Assembly: GCA_030699385.1 (NCBI GenBank)
Contig: JAUYMY010000007.1
Location: forward strand, 30,597 to 94,596
DNA from: Methylobacter sp.
GTDB lineage: Bacteria > Pseudomonadota > Gammaproteobacteria > Methylococcales > Methylomonadaceae
Direction of reading: 5' to 3'
DNA: 64,000 nucleotides
The notes beneath the pieces are model-generated. The model saw nothing but the letters and a program-made list of their open reading frames with translations. It made no database searches and had not been told where the DNA came from. Both the position numbers and the translations under genes were made by a program. Below, piece by piece: positions 44,101 through 54,124 of this stretch (the first letter of the stretch is position 1; each line of letters opens with the position of its first letter).

Positions 44101-45012
44101 TTAGGGGGTAGGCGGCTGATTAGCAATGCCATGCGGTACGTGCGCGGCGGCGACGTGTTGAGCGGCGGATTCGCAATGGCCTTTTTGGTCGTCAAAGAAA
44201 ATGTCGGCGCCGAATGCCTTTAAAAACGCGCCTTTGGCGATGCCGCCCAAAAACAGCGCTTCATCGATACGAATATCCCAGGCTCTTAATGTCCTGACCA
44301 CGCGCTCATGGGCGGGCGCGGCGCGGGCGGTGACTAGAGCGGTTCTTATCGGGGACGACTGCGGGTCAAATTGTGATTGGATATGGTTTAGTGCGCTTAA
44401 AAAATCCTTGAACGGTCCACCGGGTAAGGGTTTTTTGGCTTCGTTACGTTCGTTTTCGGTGAACACCTCCAGGCCACGCTGTTGATAAATCCGTTCCGAT
44501 TCATCGGAAAACAACACGGAATCACCATCGAAAGCGATGCGCAACTGATCGGAATGATGAATCATCGACGGGCCGCAAAGAATGGTGGCGGCGGCAAATC
44601 CGGCCGTCAGCGCCTTGGCGACGTCATCAGCATTGGCCGATAAAAACAAATGCGCACCGAAGGCCGAGATATAACCGTAAGGCGAGGCGCCGCTGGTGAA
44701 TGCGGCGCGAATAATATTCAACTGATAATGGGCAATGGAATTGAAAATCCTCAGCCCTGTGTCGGCGCTATTTTGCGACAACAGGATGATTTCGACTAAA
44801 GGGTCATCGGGACAGCTGTCATTTAGGCTCAAAAACTTTTTAACCAGCGAAAAGCCATAGCCCGGCTCTAAAACTTCATCTTCATGTTCTATCTGATAAC
44901 GGCAAAAAGCGTCTTTGCCTTGGGTTTCAAAGATTGCATGGGATTCATCCAGGTTAAACAAAGCCCTGGATGACACCGCGACGACCAATTTTTTCTCTCT
45001 CATAACTGTCAT
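44101..45012 (-). CDS. 5'-nucleotidase (PF06189 type)
   Basis: 303 residues. KLVVAVSSRALFNLDESHAIF is the family's N terminus with an altered HAD Asp environment; IAFDGDSVLFSDESERIY and AFGADIFFDDQKGHCESA complete it, as in cytosolic 5'-nucleotidase I homologues of bacteria. It probably hydrolyses nucleoside monophosphates. The start overlaps the SPOR protein's stop (TAATG). MREKK at 45003 is an alternative start. Confidence 0.85.
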   Translation of the reverse strand: MTVMREKKLVVAVSSRALFNLDESHAIFETQGKDAFCRYQIEHEDEVLEPGYGFSLVKKFLSLNDSCPDDPLVEIILLSQNSADTGLRIFNSIAHYQLNIIRAAFTSGASPYGYISAFGAHLFLSANADDVAKALTAGFAAATILCGPSMIHHSDQLRIAFDGDSVLFSDESERIYQQRGLEVFTENERNEAKKPLPGGPFKDFLSALNHIQSQFDPQSSPIRTALVTARAAPAHERVVRTLRAWDIRIDEALFLGGIAKGAFLKAFGADIFFDDQKGHCESAAQHVAAAHVPHGIANQPPTP

Positions 45013-48000
45013 TAATTATCGCTGACCCAAACTGAATCCAAATTAAGTACGCGTCTTATCTTGTCTTTGCTGGCATTGGCTTCTTTTTTACTGGCAAAAC
45101 CGCCGACGCGTAGCCGATACATGGTGCCGCCATCGCCTTGAATGGGAATGACGTCGGCATAAACGCCTTGCCGTGCAAATTCAGCCGCTTTGCTTTGGGC
45201 GAACCATTCTTGTTTAAAAGCAACCAGATTCACCCCCCAATTTCCGCCGGCACTCGGTTTGCTGAGCTCTCTGTCGGCTGTTTTGGCGCTAATCACAGGC
45301 TTAGGTTTAACCACCTCGGCTTTGATTTTTACTTTGGCGGCAACTTCAACTTTAGGCGCTTCTTTAGCGGCGATGGGTGGCGGTTCTGGCACCACCGTCT
45401 TTGGGCTGGCTATGGGTTCAATGACAGCTTCGGTTTTAACCGGAGGCATCAGCGTGTTATGGCTTTCTTTTGCCGGTGTCGGTTGTATCTCTATTTTAGT
45501 GGGTTCTTTGGGTGATTCGACAATAGATAATTCCGACAAAGTCGCCTCATCCAAATCGCCTATCTTGCCCCGGAGTGTTTTGAGCGCGTTGCTGACCATC
45601 ACCTGTTTTTCGGCAATGCCAGGCACTTTGTTGTTTAAGGCGTCGGCCGGCAATTGCGGATTACCTTTTAGATCGTTGATAAAGTCGTAAATCTGTTGGT
45701 TTAATTGAACGACAGAATTCAGCATAGTGTTGATTGCTTCTTTGGAATTACCTTCAGCGCTGTTTTTTAGGCTCTGCTCAAGATTCGTAACCACACCGGT
45801 CAAGCTTGACACTTCAGTTTTTGCTTTATAAGTCATCACGCCCAAGCCAATGGCTGCGGTCAATGCAACCGCGCCGAATCCCAGCGCCACGTAACTGAAG
45901 ATTTTGGCTTTTTTGAGTTTCTTTTCGGTGACTTCCAGCTGCTTTTTGATTTCTTCCTGTTCAAATTCAAAGGGACTTAATCTTACATTGACAATGTTTT
46001 CCATTGCGACGGTGTCGGTCGCCGCCGTTTTATTTTCGCTTGATTCTTGTTGCGTCGGCGGCTCAGTTTCGGCTTTATCCAGAAAGCTTGTATCGCCAAA
46101 CGCATCGGCGAACTCATCTTCCGGAATGGGGCTGTCGTCATCCGTCCCCATTGTTTCGTTGTCTGCGGTAATGTCAAAATCGGGCAAAAGAAAATCATCT
46201 TGATTGTCTTTATCATCTTGTACTTGTTCGGCGCTGGCTAACGCTTCGGCTTCCAGCAGCTGCTTAGAGAAATCGTCACTGACTTCGTCTAATTTGAAAA
46301 AGTCATCAATTTCGCTTAAATCTACATCATCGCCCGATACTGCGTTATTGGTGTCTGTCGGTTCTATCGTATCGCCGTCATTAAAATCCGAGTCTGCAAA
46401 TAGGCTATTAAAGCTATCGTCATCATCTTGTAAGCTATCGGTTGGGTTTTGAGTTGCCAGCTCGGTCTCGTCGTCTTGAATTAAATCCGAGTCATCAAAG
46501 CCAGCGTCAAGGCCGGAAAAGTCATCGAGTTCATCATCAAGAGCGGTAGATTCTGTTGCTGGAGGCGTTAACTCTTCATCGCCTTGCAGCCAGTCTGCGT
46601 CATCGAAAGCTGTATCTGCTTCGTCGGGTGCCGTTACAGCCTTATCATCTTGCAGCCAGTTCGAGTCATCAACAGCCGCGTCTATTTCCTCAACTGGCGC
46701 CGCCGCCGCTTGGAGCCAACTTGTGTCATCAACGGCGGCGTCGAGTTGCTCAGCTGGCGCAGTTTTCGCCGCGATAGGTTGTTCAAAGTTGGCTACAGAT
46801 TCTTCGTCTTGCAGCCAGCTTGTGTCATCAACAGCCGTGTCCAGCTCCTCAGCTGGCGCCGTTTCTGCTGCAATAGGTTGTTCAAAGTTGGCTACAGCTT
46901 CTTCGTCTTGCAGCCAGCTTGTGTCATCAACAGCTGCGTCTGTTTCCTCATCTGGCGCCGTCTCAGCTGCGATAGGTTGTTCAAAGTCGCTTACCGCGTC
47001 CTCTTCTGGCAGCCAATTGTCATCAACAGTTGTGTCCAGCTCCTCAGCTGGCGCCGTTTCTGCCGCAATGGGTTCGTCAATTTCAGCAGCAGGCGTTAAT
47101 TCGGCTAGTGCTTCATCAATGGTTGTATCTAGTTCGTCAGTTGCCGCCGTCTCAGCTGTGATAGGTTGTTCAAAGTCGCTTACCGCGTCCTCTTCTTGTA
47201 GCCAGTCCGAGTCATCAACGGCGGCATCCGGTTCATTAAAATCACTAAAGTCAGAAAATTCGTCCAGCTCATCCTCTAGCTCCACAGGCTGTTCAATTTC
47301 GGCGGCAGGCGTTAATTCGGCTAGTGCTTCATCAATGGTTGTATCTAGTTCGTCAGCTGCCGCCGTTTCTGCTGCAATAGGTTGTTCAAAGTTGGCTATA
47401 GCTTCTTCGTCTTGCAGCCAGCTTGTGTCATCAACAGCCGCGTCCAACTCCTCAATTGGCACTGTTTCTGCCGCAGTGAGTTCGTCAATTTCAGCAGCAG
47501 GCGTTAATTCGGCCAGTGCTTCATCAATGGCTGCATCCAGCTCGTCAGCTGGCGCCGTTTCTACCGCAATAGGTTGTTCAAAGTCGGCTACAGCTTCTTC
47601 ATCTTGCAGCCATTCCGAGTCATCAACGGCGGCATCCGGCTCATTGAAATCGCTAAAGTCAGAAAATTCGTTTAGCTCATCTTCTGTCGTAATAGGCTGT
47701 TCGGGTTCGGCAGCAGCCATTAAATCGGCTACTGATTCAGGCTCTTCGCTATCAAATGCGGTAATAATATCCGGCTCATTAAAATCACTAAAGTCAGAAA
47801 ATTCGTCCAGCTCATCCTCTAGCTCGATAAGCTGTTCAAGTTCGGCAGCATCATTTTGTAACCAATTCGTCTCGCTCAAGGCTTCATCAGGGTCTAAATC
47901 GTCAGCGATGGCACCGGCTAACGCCGTATTAATATGGGCAAATAAACTTTCGGCGGGTAACTCGGATTGCTCAGCGTCCTCAGTTGGAGTCAGCTCAGGC

Positions 48001-48509
48001 GCATTAAAGTCACTAAAGTTTGAAAAATCATCCAACTCTTCAAGCAGATCATCTTCGTTCTCCTCCTCCTCGACTTGAGGTGTCCTATTATCTGAATCTA
48101 ACGCGGTATTCATCAGCAACCGGTCAAGGTCGTCTTCTTCATACGCGTTTTCATTTGTTTGTGCGCTAGAAAAAAGATTGTCAACGGGTGGTGTGTTTTG
48201 CGCCTCACCAACATCATCGTCAAAATTGTCAAAACTTAAAAAGTCATCCAATTCATCAGGATAGGTGTTTCTTTCAATAGCCGTGTCGGCTTGCATTGAC
48301 TGATCGTCCGCATCAAAGTCCGAATCAATCAGCAGTCTGTCAAGGTCATCATTTTCATCCTGAGACTCATTAGCAGGAAGAAAGGACGATTCTGCCTTAT
48401 CCAGCATGGCATCGAGATCAACATCGAGATTGTCGCGTTTTTCTTTCAATTTTTTATCCATTGAATCAGTCATATTGGGGAGCTCGGTCATGCGTTGTAA
48501 AATAACCAT
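45012..48509 (-). CDS. Very large acidic repeat protein with C-terminal SPOR domain
   Basis: 1165 residues. The first about 850 are highly acidic and repetitive: ELDEFSDFSDFNEPD-type units and DDTSWLQDEEAVANFEQP-type units of about 33 residues recur many times, with LDRLLxxxxxDxD units early. A single helix (SYVALGFGAVALTAAIGLG, about 870-889) puts the repeats in the cytoplasm. A coiled coil and a Pro/Lys-rich stretch lead to the SPOR domain (WGVNLVAFKQEWFA to the end), which binds denuded septal glycan. It is a DedD/FtsN-like topology with an unusual cytoplasmic arm. The start may be one of the next Met codons (48491, 48473, 48461). Confidence 0.85.
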   Translation of the reverse strand: MVILQRMTELPNMTDSMDKKLKEKRDNLDVDLDAMLDKAESSFLPANESQDENDDLDRLLIDSDFDADDQSMQADTAIERNTYPDELDDFLSFDNFDDDVGEAQNTPPVDNLFSSAQTNENAYEEDDLDRLLMNTALDSDNRTPQVEEEENEDDLLEELDDFSNFSDFNAPELTPTEDAEQSELPAESLFAHINTALAGAIADDLDPDEALSETNWLQNDAAELEQLIELEDELDEFSDFSDFNEPDIITAFDSEEPESVADLMAAAEPEQPITTEDELNEFSDFSDFNEPDAAVDDSEWLQDEEAVADFEQPIAVETAPADELDAAIDEALAELTPAAEIDELTAAETVPIEELDAAVDDTSWLQDEEAIANFEQPIAAETAAADELDTTIDEALAELTPAAEIEQPVELEDELDEFSDFSDFNEPDAAVDDSDWLQEEDAVSDFEQPITAETAATDELDTTIDEALAELTPAAEIDEPIAAETAPAEELDTTVDDNWLPEEDAVSDFEQPIAAETAPDEETDAAVDDTSWLQDEEAVANFEQPIAAETAPAEELDTAVDDTSWLQDEESVANFEQPIAAKTAPAEQLDAAVDDTSWLQAAAAPVEEIDAAVDDSNWLQDDKAVTAPDEADTAFDDADWLQGDEELTPPATESTALDDELDDFSGLDAGFDDSDLIQDDETELATQNPTDSLQDDDDSFNSLFADSDFNDGDTIEPTDTNNAVSGDDVDLSEIDDFFKLDEVSDDFSKQLLEAEALASAEQVQDDKDNQDDFLLPDFDITADNETMGTDDDSPIPEDEFADAFGDTSFLDKAETEPPTQQESSENKTAATDTVAMENIVNVRLSPFEFEQEEIKKQLEVTEKKLKKAKIFSYVALGFGAVALTAAIGLGVMTYKAKTEVSSLTGVVTNLEQSLKNSAEGNSKEAINTMLNSVVQLNQQIYDFINDLKGNPQLPADALNNKVPGIAEKQVMVSNALKTLRGKIGDLDEATLSELSIVESPKEPTKIEIQPTPAKESHNTLMPPVKTEAVIEPIASPKTVVPEPPPIAAKEAPKVEVAAKVKIKAEVVKPKPVISAKTADRELSKPSAGGNWGVNLVAFKQEWFAQSKAAEFARQGVYADVIPIQGDGGTMYRLRVGGFASKKEANASKDKIRRVLNLDSVWVSDN
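46600..47900 (-). repeat. Intragenic tandem repeats of the SPOR protein
   Basis: About 100-bp units recur with near-identical words such as TTCATCTTGCAGCCA, GATAGGTTGTTCAAAGT and CAGCTGGCGCCGTTTC. Several adjacent units are almost identical at DNA level, suggesting recent expansion and possible copy-number variation. Confidence 0.8.
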
Positions 48510-48642
48510 CCAACGTAGATGGCTATATTTTGGTGTTTTTTGGCGGAAAAATAATTTTTATTTTAATACCAAATAAACTTAATGTTCATAAAGAATCACC
48601 GATTTGATGCTAAACTCCCAAAAAAAACTTTTAAGAAAAATA

Positions 48643-49167
48643 ATGCAACTAGCTATCACCGCCTTAGGCAACCATCAGATTAATTTTATTGGCGAAATAC
48701 TACCCGCCGTGCGCGATTGTAAATGTAGTATTTTGGAAATAAGGACATCCCGTCTCGCTCAGTGCTCAGCGGCCTATCTGCTTATTCAGGGTAACTGGAA
48801 CCAGATTGCCAAGTTTGAAAGTACGCTGGAGATGATACAAAAGCGGCTGGACATTAAGATCCACACTTTGCGGCCTGAACAAAAAAGCAAAGCTAAGGAA
48901 TACCTGCCTTACTCATTGGAAACAATCTCCTTGGATCGCGATAATGTCACCGAATCCATTGCTTCGTTTTTGTTCGATCGGGACGTGGAAATTGAAGAAA
49001 TAACCGGCAGTTGCTATCAGGCGCCCTATATACAAACCTCGGTATTTTCAACCAAGTTTGTTATCTTGATTCCGCCGCAACTGCCGTTGCTGTCGTTGCG
49101 TGAAGAGTTTCTGGATTTTTGCGACCAGTTAAATATAGACGCCATTCTTGAGCCCATCAAACGCTAA
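48643..49167 (+). CDS. gcvR: Glycine cleavage system regulator GcvR-like ACT protein
   Basis: About 174 residues starting MQLAITALGNHQINF; the track's TTG start at 48604 is less likely. Two ACT-like halves (ILEIRTSRLAQCSAAYLLIQG; the second from LETISLDRDNVTESIA). It resembles GcvR, which antagonises GcvA when glycine is scarce. The bcp gene follows by 8 bp, the same pair as in E. coli, which supports the call. Confidence 0.85.
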   Translation: MQLAITALGNHQINFIGEILPAVRDCKCSILEIRTSRLAQCSAAYLLIQGNWNQIAKFESTLEMIQKRLDIKIHTLRPEQKSKAKEYLPYSLETISLDRDNVTESIASFLFDRDVEIEEITGSCYQAPYIQTSVFSTKFVILIPPQLPLLSLREEFLDFCDQLNIDAILEPIKR

Positions 49168-49175
49168 ACTGAACC

Positions 49176-49646
49176 ATGATAAGCATCGGCCATCGTGTAC
49201 CTGACTTTGAAGCCGCCGCTACCGGCGACAAAACCATTGCCTTGGCCGATTACCGGGGCAAATATCTTGTGCTTTATTTTTATCCCAAAGACAACACGCC
49301 TGGTTGTACGCAGGAAGGCCAAGCCTTTCGCGATAATATCGAGCAATTCAATGCATTAAACGCCGTCATCTTGGGTGTGTCGCGTGACAGCGTCCGCGTT
49401 CATCAAGGCTTTAAAGACAAACAGCAGTTCCCTTTTGATTTGCTTTCTGACGCCGATGAAACGCTGTGCCAGCTGTTTGATGTGATCAAAATGAAAAACA
49501 TGTACGGCAAACAAGTGCGCGGCATCGAACGCAGCACTTTTTTGCTTGATCCGGACGGCTTGCTGGTTCGCGAATGGCGTAAGGTCAAAGTTAAAACCCA
49601 TTGCGAAGATGTGCTTCAAGCTTTACACCAACTGACCGGCGAGTAG
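49176..49646 (+). CDS. bcp: Thioredoxin-dependent peroxiredoxin, Bcp type
   Basis: 156 residues. VLYFYPKDNTPGCTQEGQAF holds the peroxidatic Cys (about 44). The resolving Cys five residues later in E. coli Bcp is absent (CTQEGQ), so this is either a 1-Cys type or uses a distant Cys (C79 or C139 region). It reduces hydroperoxides in the cytoplasm. Downstream of gcvR and 2 bp before phoH. Confidence 0.94.
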   Translation: MISIGHRVPDFEAAATGDKTIALADYRGKYLVLYFYPKDNTPGCTQEGQAFRDNIEQFNALNAVILGVSRDSVRVHQGFKDKQQFPFDLLSDADETLCQLFDVIKMKNMYGKQVRGIERSTFLLDPDGLLVREWRKVKVKTHCEDVLQALHQLTGE

Positions 49647-49648
49647 CG

Positions 49649-51064
49649 ATGAATAACCCATTATCAGCGGATAAAAAACTGTTTGTCTTGGATACCAACG
49701 TGCTGATGCATGACCCGGCCGCCATTTTCCGCTTCAAAGAACATAATATCTTTATCCCGATGATCGTTTTGGAAGAACTCGATCATGCCAAAAAAGGTCT
49801 CACCGAACTGGCACGCAACGTTAGACAAGTCAGCCGCTTTCTCGATGACTTGATTCGCGACGCCAGCCAGCAAACCATCAACGACGGCCTGCCTTTATCA
49901 AGTATCAAACATAGGCCGGATAGCGATACCGGCGACAGCGGGCGCTTATATTTCCAAACCAGCGCGCTGACGGCCTTGTTGCCGGAAAGTATGCCCGGCA
50001 GTCTGGCCGATAACTCCATACTCGGCATTGTTCTCGCGCTGACCAAAAAACTGCCTGATGTTAACGTTATTTTGGTGTCGAAAGACATCAACATGCGCAT
50101 CAAGGCGGCAACGCTGGAGCTGCCCGCAGAAGATTATCACAACGACCAAACCCTGGATGATATTGACCTGCTCTACAGCGGCTCAATGGTGCTGGACAAA
50201 GATTTTTGGACGCTGCACGGCAGCAAAATGGATTCCTGGAAAGAAAAAGACCGTACTTTTTACCGGCTGGAAGACCCTATCGTGTCTGCGTGGTATCCCA
50301 ACCAATATGTTTATATCCAGGATGAAAGCCATTTTGAAGCCATTGTCAGAAGCTGTGACGGTCATATTGCGGTATTGGAACTGGCCAAAGATTACCGCAG
50401 CAAACGCAACAATGTCTGGGGCATAAGCGCCAGAAACCGCGAGCAGAATTTCGCTCTCAATGTGTTGTTAGACCCCGATATTGATTTCGTCACCTTGCTG
50501 GGCACAGCCGGCACCGGCAAAACTCTGTTAGCCTTGGCTGCAGGACTTAACCAAACGCTGGAAAAGAAAAGCTACCAGGAAATCATTATGACCCGCGAAA
50601 CCATGCCGGTCGGCGAAGACATCGGCTTTTTACCGGGAACTGAAGAGGAAAAAATGGCGCCGTGGATGGGTGCGTTAATGGATAACCTGGAACTGCTTAG
50701 CCATGACGCAGAACAAGGCGAATGGGAGCAGGGTGCCGCCAGCAATATCATTATGAGCCGGGTCAAAATAAGATCGCTGAACTTTATGCGCGGACGCACC
50801 TTTCTCAATCGTTTCCTGATTATCGACGAAGCCCAAAACCTGACCTCGAAGCAAATGAAAACGCTGATAACCCGTGCTGGGCCGGGGACAAAAATCATCT
50901 GCATCGGTAATCTGTCGCAAATAGACACGCCTTATTTGACTGCGACCACGTCGGGCTTAACTTATGTGGTAGATCGGTTTAAGACTTGGCCGCATGGCGC
51001 CCACATCACCTTGCGCCGTGGCGAACGCTCGCGTCTGGCCGATTATGCCTCGGATATTTTGTAG
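49649..51064 (+). CDS. PhoH family protein with N-terminal PIN domain
   Basis: 471 residues from MNNPLSADKKLFVLDTNVLM; the track's start at 49601 lies inside bcp. The PIN nuclease domain (about 10-160) has the Asp of DTNVLMHD and LVSKDINMRIKA. The PhoH ATPase follows: [15 protein letters not shown] (Walker A) and RFLIIDEAQNLT (Walker B). PIN-PhoH proteins are reported as RNA helicase-nucleases. Cytoplasmic. Confidence 0.92.
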   Translation: MNNPLSADKKLFVLDTNVLMHDPAAIFRFKEHNIFIPMIVLEELDHAKKGLTELARNVRQVSRFLDDLIRDASQQTINDGLPLSSIKHRPDSDTGDSGRLYFQTSALTALLPESMPGSLADNSILGIVLALTKKLPDVNVILVSKDINMRIKAATLELPAEDYHNDQTLDDIDLLYSGSMVLDKDFWTLHGSKMDSWKEKDRTFYRLEDPIVSAWYPNQYVYIQDESHFEAIVRSCDGHIAVLELAKDYRSKRNNVWGISARNREQNFALNVLLDPDIDFVTLLGTAGTGKTLLALAAGLNQTLEKKSYQEIIMTRETMPVGEDIGFLPGTEEEKMAPWMGALMDNLELLSHDAEQGEWEQGAASNIIMSRVKIRSLNFMRGRTFLNRFLIIDEAQNLTSKQMKTLITRAGPGTKIICIGNLSQIDTPYLTATTSGLTYVVDRFKTWPHGAHITLRRGERSRLADYASDIL

Positions 51065-51221
51065 CGAGGCGCAACATGCTTAACAATTACCACGAAGCAC
51101 ACGAAGGTCATTCAGCACACCTCTAATAATACTTTATTTTGTGGCTTCATCCGATGGTGAGGATTATGATACGAATTTGCAGTTTCTAAGCAATATCAAC
51201 AACACTTCGAGGTAAACCCAC

Positions 51222-52823
51222 ATGAAAACACCGACTGATTTACAACGCCGCAAACTATTAAAATATGCCGCGATTGGTATCGCGGGAGCGGCTACTTACC
51301 CGAGCTGGGCGCAAACGGGCGGGTTTGTCAGGGTCAATGCGCCGTCTGCCGATTTTCTGCCCGATGTTGAACTTGAATTGACCATGAACACGGCTGATGT
51401 CGCTGTGTTACAAGGCAAAAAAACGCGGGTTTGGAAAGTTACCGGCAAAGTCATCAAAGGGTCGGCGAATGTGCTGGATAATAATGAAGGCACTTATTTG
51501 GCGCCGACCTTGCGCTTTAAAAAAGGCCAAAAAGTCAGGATTATCCTTAATAATAATTTGCCCGCTCAGTCTATTTTGCACTGGCATGGTTTGCATGTGC
51601 CGGCCAATATGGACGGCAATCCGATGTACGCGATTGATCACGGCCAAACCTATATCTATGAATTTGAAATATTAAACCGGGCGGGTACTTATTTTTATCA
51701 TGCCCACACTCACGGCGCTACTGCCAGACAGGTCTATTCCGGCTTGGCGGGATTGCTGATCGTCAGTGACGAGCAGGAGCAGGCGCTGAATTTGCCGAGC
51801 GGCGCTTTTGATGTGCAGCTGGCGATTCAGGATCGCAGTTTCGACGACCAAAATCAGCTGTCTTATTCGGCGCACATGATGCAACGGATGCAAGGATTTT
51901 TGGGCGAGCAGATTCTAGTCAATGGCCGCCCCGATTTTGTGCTGCCGGTTGCTACACGCGCCTACCGGTTGCGGCTGTTGAACGCTTCAAATTCGCGTAT
52001 TTACAAATTGGCTTGGGATGATGGTACCCCGCTCACCGTTATCGGCGTTGACGGCGGCTTGTTGGAAAAACCCGAGCAACATGCTTATGTGATGCTGGCA
52101 CCCGGCGAACGGCTGGAAGTCTGGATGGATTTTAGCGACCGGGCAGTGGGTTCGGAACTGAACTTGCGCAGTCTATCGTTTGCCGCCGGGTCTCACGGTG
52201 GCATGGGCATGATGGGTGGGCGTGGCCGTATGGGCATGATGGGCGGCGGCATGATGTCAGTCAGCACCTTGCCATCGGGTTCTGATTATCCGATTTTGAA
52301 AGTTCGGGTGGACAAAAAAGAGCAGGGCAGCGATACCTTGCCCAAAGTTTTGACGCCTATTACCGCACTGAGCAGCAAAAATGCGGCCAATGCAGCGAAT
52401 CCCAGAACCATCACCTTATCGATGCGGCACATGTCGGCTTTATTGAATGGCCGCTCTTATAAAATGAACGATATTCAGCCGGATGAAATTATTCCGGTAA
52501 ACAGCCTGCAATTAATCGAGTTCGATAATGGCTTTAGTGGCGGCGGTATGCACGGCATGATGGACATGCCGCATCCTATGCATTTACATGGCGAGCAGTT
52601 TCAGATTGTCAAACGGGAAGTCAATACCCCGGCGGGCGAACAATACGCCAGTGTATCAGACGGGTTTATCAGCAACGGCTGGAAAGACACTGTACTGGTG
52701 ATGCCGGGGGAGAAAGTTACGATATTAAAACCGTTTAACGATTTTAAAGGCCTGTTTATGTACCATTGCCACAACTTGGAGCATGAAGACATGGGCATGA
52801 TGCGGGATTACCTAATTAACTGA
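51222..52823 (+). CDS. Tat-exported multicopper oxidase, CueO/CopA-like
   Basis: 533 residues. The Tat signal is QRRKLLKYAAIGIAGAATY. Copper ligands are HWHGLH, YFYHAHTHG, HPMHLHGEQF and MYHCHNLEHEDMGMM, so all type 1-3 sites are intact. A Gly/Met-rich insert (about 325-347, GGMGMMGG repeats) resembles the Met-rich region of CueO. It is a periplasmic cuprous or phenol oxidase, probably for copper tolerance. Solitary; no copA or cueR nearby. Confidence 0.93.
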   Translation: MKTPTDLQRRKLLKYAAIGIAGAATYPSWAQTGGFVRVNAPSADFLPDVELELTMNTADVAVLQGKKTRVWKVTGKVIKGSANVLDNNEGTYLAPTLRFKKGQKVRIILNNNLPAQSILHWHGLHVPANMDGNPMYAIDHGQTYIYEFEILNRAGTYFYHAHTHGATARQVYSGLAGLLIVSDEQEQALNLPSGAFDVQLAIQDRSFDDQNQLSYSAHMMQRMQGFLGEQILVNGRPDFVLPVATRAYRLRLLNASNSRIYKLAWDDGTPLTVIGVDGGLLEKPEQHAYVMLAPGERLEVWMDFSDRAVGSELNLRSLSFAAGSHGGMGMMGGRGRMGMMGGGMMSVSTLPSGSDYPILKVRVDKKEQGSDTLPKVLTPITALSSKNAANAANPRTITLSMRHMSALLNGRSYKMNDIQPDEIIPVNSLQLIEFDNGFSGGGMHGMMDMPHPMHLHGEQFQIVKREVNTPAGEQYASVSDGFISNGWKDTVLVMPGEKVTILKPFNDFKGLFMYHCHNLEHEDMGMMRDYLIN

Positions 52824-52974
52824 TTTCACAACTAAACCGCCATGGATTAAGCTGTGGCGGCTGCAGGTAAAGGGCAGGGCGGTTACTGAATTTGTAGATC
52901 ACAGCCCTGTCATAATATTAAGTTAAGCTAACTTTGCTCTAATAATTACGTCAGATTGTAATGAGGAGATAACA

Positions 52975-54039
52975 ATGTTAAACGAACTTAAATTTTCAAC
53001 TACATTATTTCAATCCTATCTCAGCTGGATCATCAACTTGCCTACAGGCACGGTGGCGACGCTGATTTTGGTCTTATTTTTCGCCTTCCTGATCATTCTT
53101 GAATTTTATAATCCAAGAGAAAGATGGCTGGCAAAACGCTTACGTCAATCCTATCGTGAGAATATGCAGCTATTCGTTTTCAATAGCACAATCATGTCGT
53201 TATTGGCGATACCCTCATTATTTATGTTAGCGCAACGCTATGCCGACAAAGGCTTGCTGAGCTATCTTCCTGACTCGGTGACGACGTGGGTGCTGACTTT
53301 TTTAGCGATGGATTTGTTGCTGTATTTCCTGCATAAAGCCAGCCATAACTTTGATGCGTTATGGATGTTGCACCGGGTGCATCACAATGATCCTTGTTTG
53401 AATGTGTCAACCGCCTTTCGGATACATTTTTTGGAAGTGTTGTTTATCAGTGTGATGAAAGCGTTGTTAGTGGTTATTTTGGGTATAAACGGCAGTGTGC
53501 TGTTGGTCAATGAGGCTATTATTATCTTTTTTACCATGTTGCACCACACTAACACAGCATTCCGGGGCGAGCACACTCTTGGCCGGTTCGTGATTACCCC
53601 ATATTTGCACCGTGCCCACCATTCAACCGTGCGCGACGAGCACGACAGTAATTACGGTACGGTTTTGTCGATATGGGATAGATTGTTCGGTACCCTGACT
53701 GAACGGGAACCTGCAAAAATTGGTGTCAACGGCAATGTGCCGCAAGGTCTTTTTAATCTGGTCAAGTGCGGCTTTGGCCTCACCGACAGGCCCATCACCG
53801 AGCCGGATAATTTTGACCACATGATCGCCGAAGCGGCGTATTACAAGGCTGAAAAACGCGGATTTGGCCCAGGTAATGAGCTTTGTGATTGGCTGGAAGC
53901 TAAAAGTGAAATTATTGGCTTGGTTTACGGCAAAGCGCGGGTCAAAAATAATCTGCTGTCGAAATGGTCACGATTAATGGCGTTTATTAACGCTGTTTTA
54001 ACGGACAAAAATCAACGATACCGGTTGTTTAGGAGTTAG
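52975..54039 (+). CDS. Fatty acid hydroxylase/sterol desaturase superfamily membrane protein
   Basis: 354 residues with four to five helices. The di-iron histidine boxes HKASH, HRVHH, HHTNTAF and HRAHH are complete. Members oxidise sterols, carotenoids or fatty acids at the membrane. The substrate cannot be told. GAGGAG lies before the ATG. The C-terminal about 90 residues extend beyond the catalytic core. Confidence 0.88.
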   Translation: MLNELKFSTTLFQSYLSWIINLPTGTVATLILVLFFAFLIILEFYNPRERWLAKRLRQSYRENMQLFVFNSTIMSLLAIPSLFMLAQRYADKGLLSYLPDSVTTWVLTFLAMDLLLYFLHKASHNFDALWMLHRVHHNDPCLNVSTAFRIHFLEVLFISVMKALLVVILGINGSVLLVNEAIIIFFTMLHHTNTAFRGEHTLGRFVITPYLHRAHHSTVRDEHDSNYGTVLSIWDRLFGTLTEREPAKIGVNGNVPQGLFNLVKCGFGLTDRPITEPDNFDHMIAEAAYYKAEKRGFGPGNELCDWLEAKSEIIGLVYGKARVKNNLLSKWSRLMAFINAVLTDKNQRYRLFRS

Positions 54040-54072
54040 ATATTAACGAATAAAACAAAGGCGAAAGGTGAT

Positions 54073-54104
54073 GGGCAAAAAATTATTTTTTGCCCTTTTT
54101 TTTT
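54073..54104 (+). terminator. Terminator after the hydroxylase gene
   Basis: GGGCAAAAAAT / ATTTTTTGCCC followed by TTTTTTTT. Strong Rho-independent type. Confidence 0.92.
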
Positions 54105-54124
54105 CGCTTTTTTAAGCGAGTGGC

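Noticed and set aside
46723-48078. 451-residue Ser/Ala/Val-rich ORF on the plus strand
   Set aside because: It is the antisense reading of the acidic repeat protein; its low-complexity sequence follows from the repeat codons and it has no domain.
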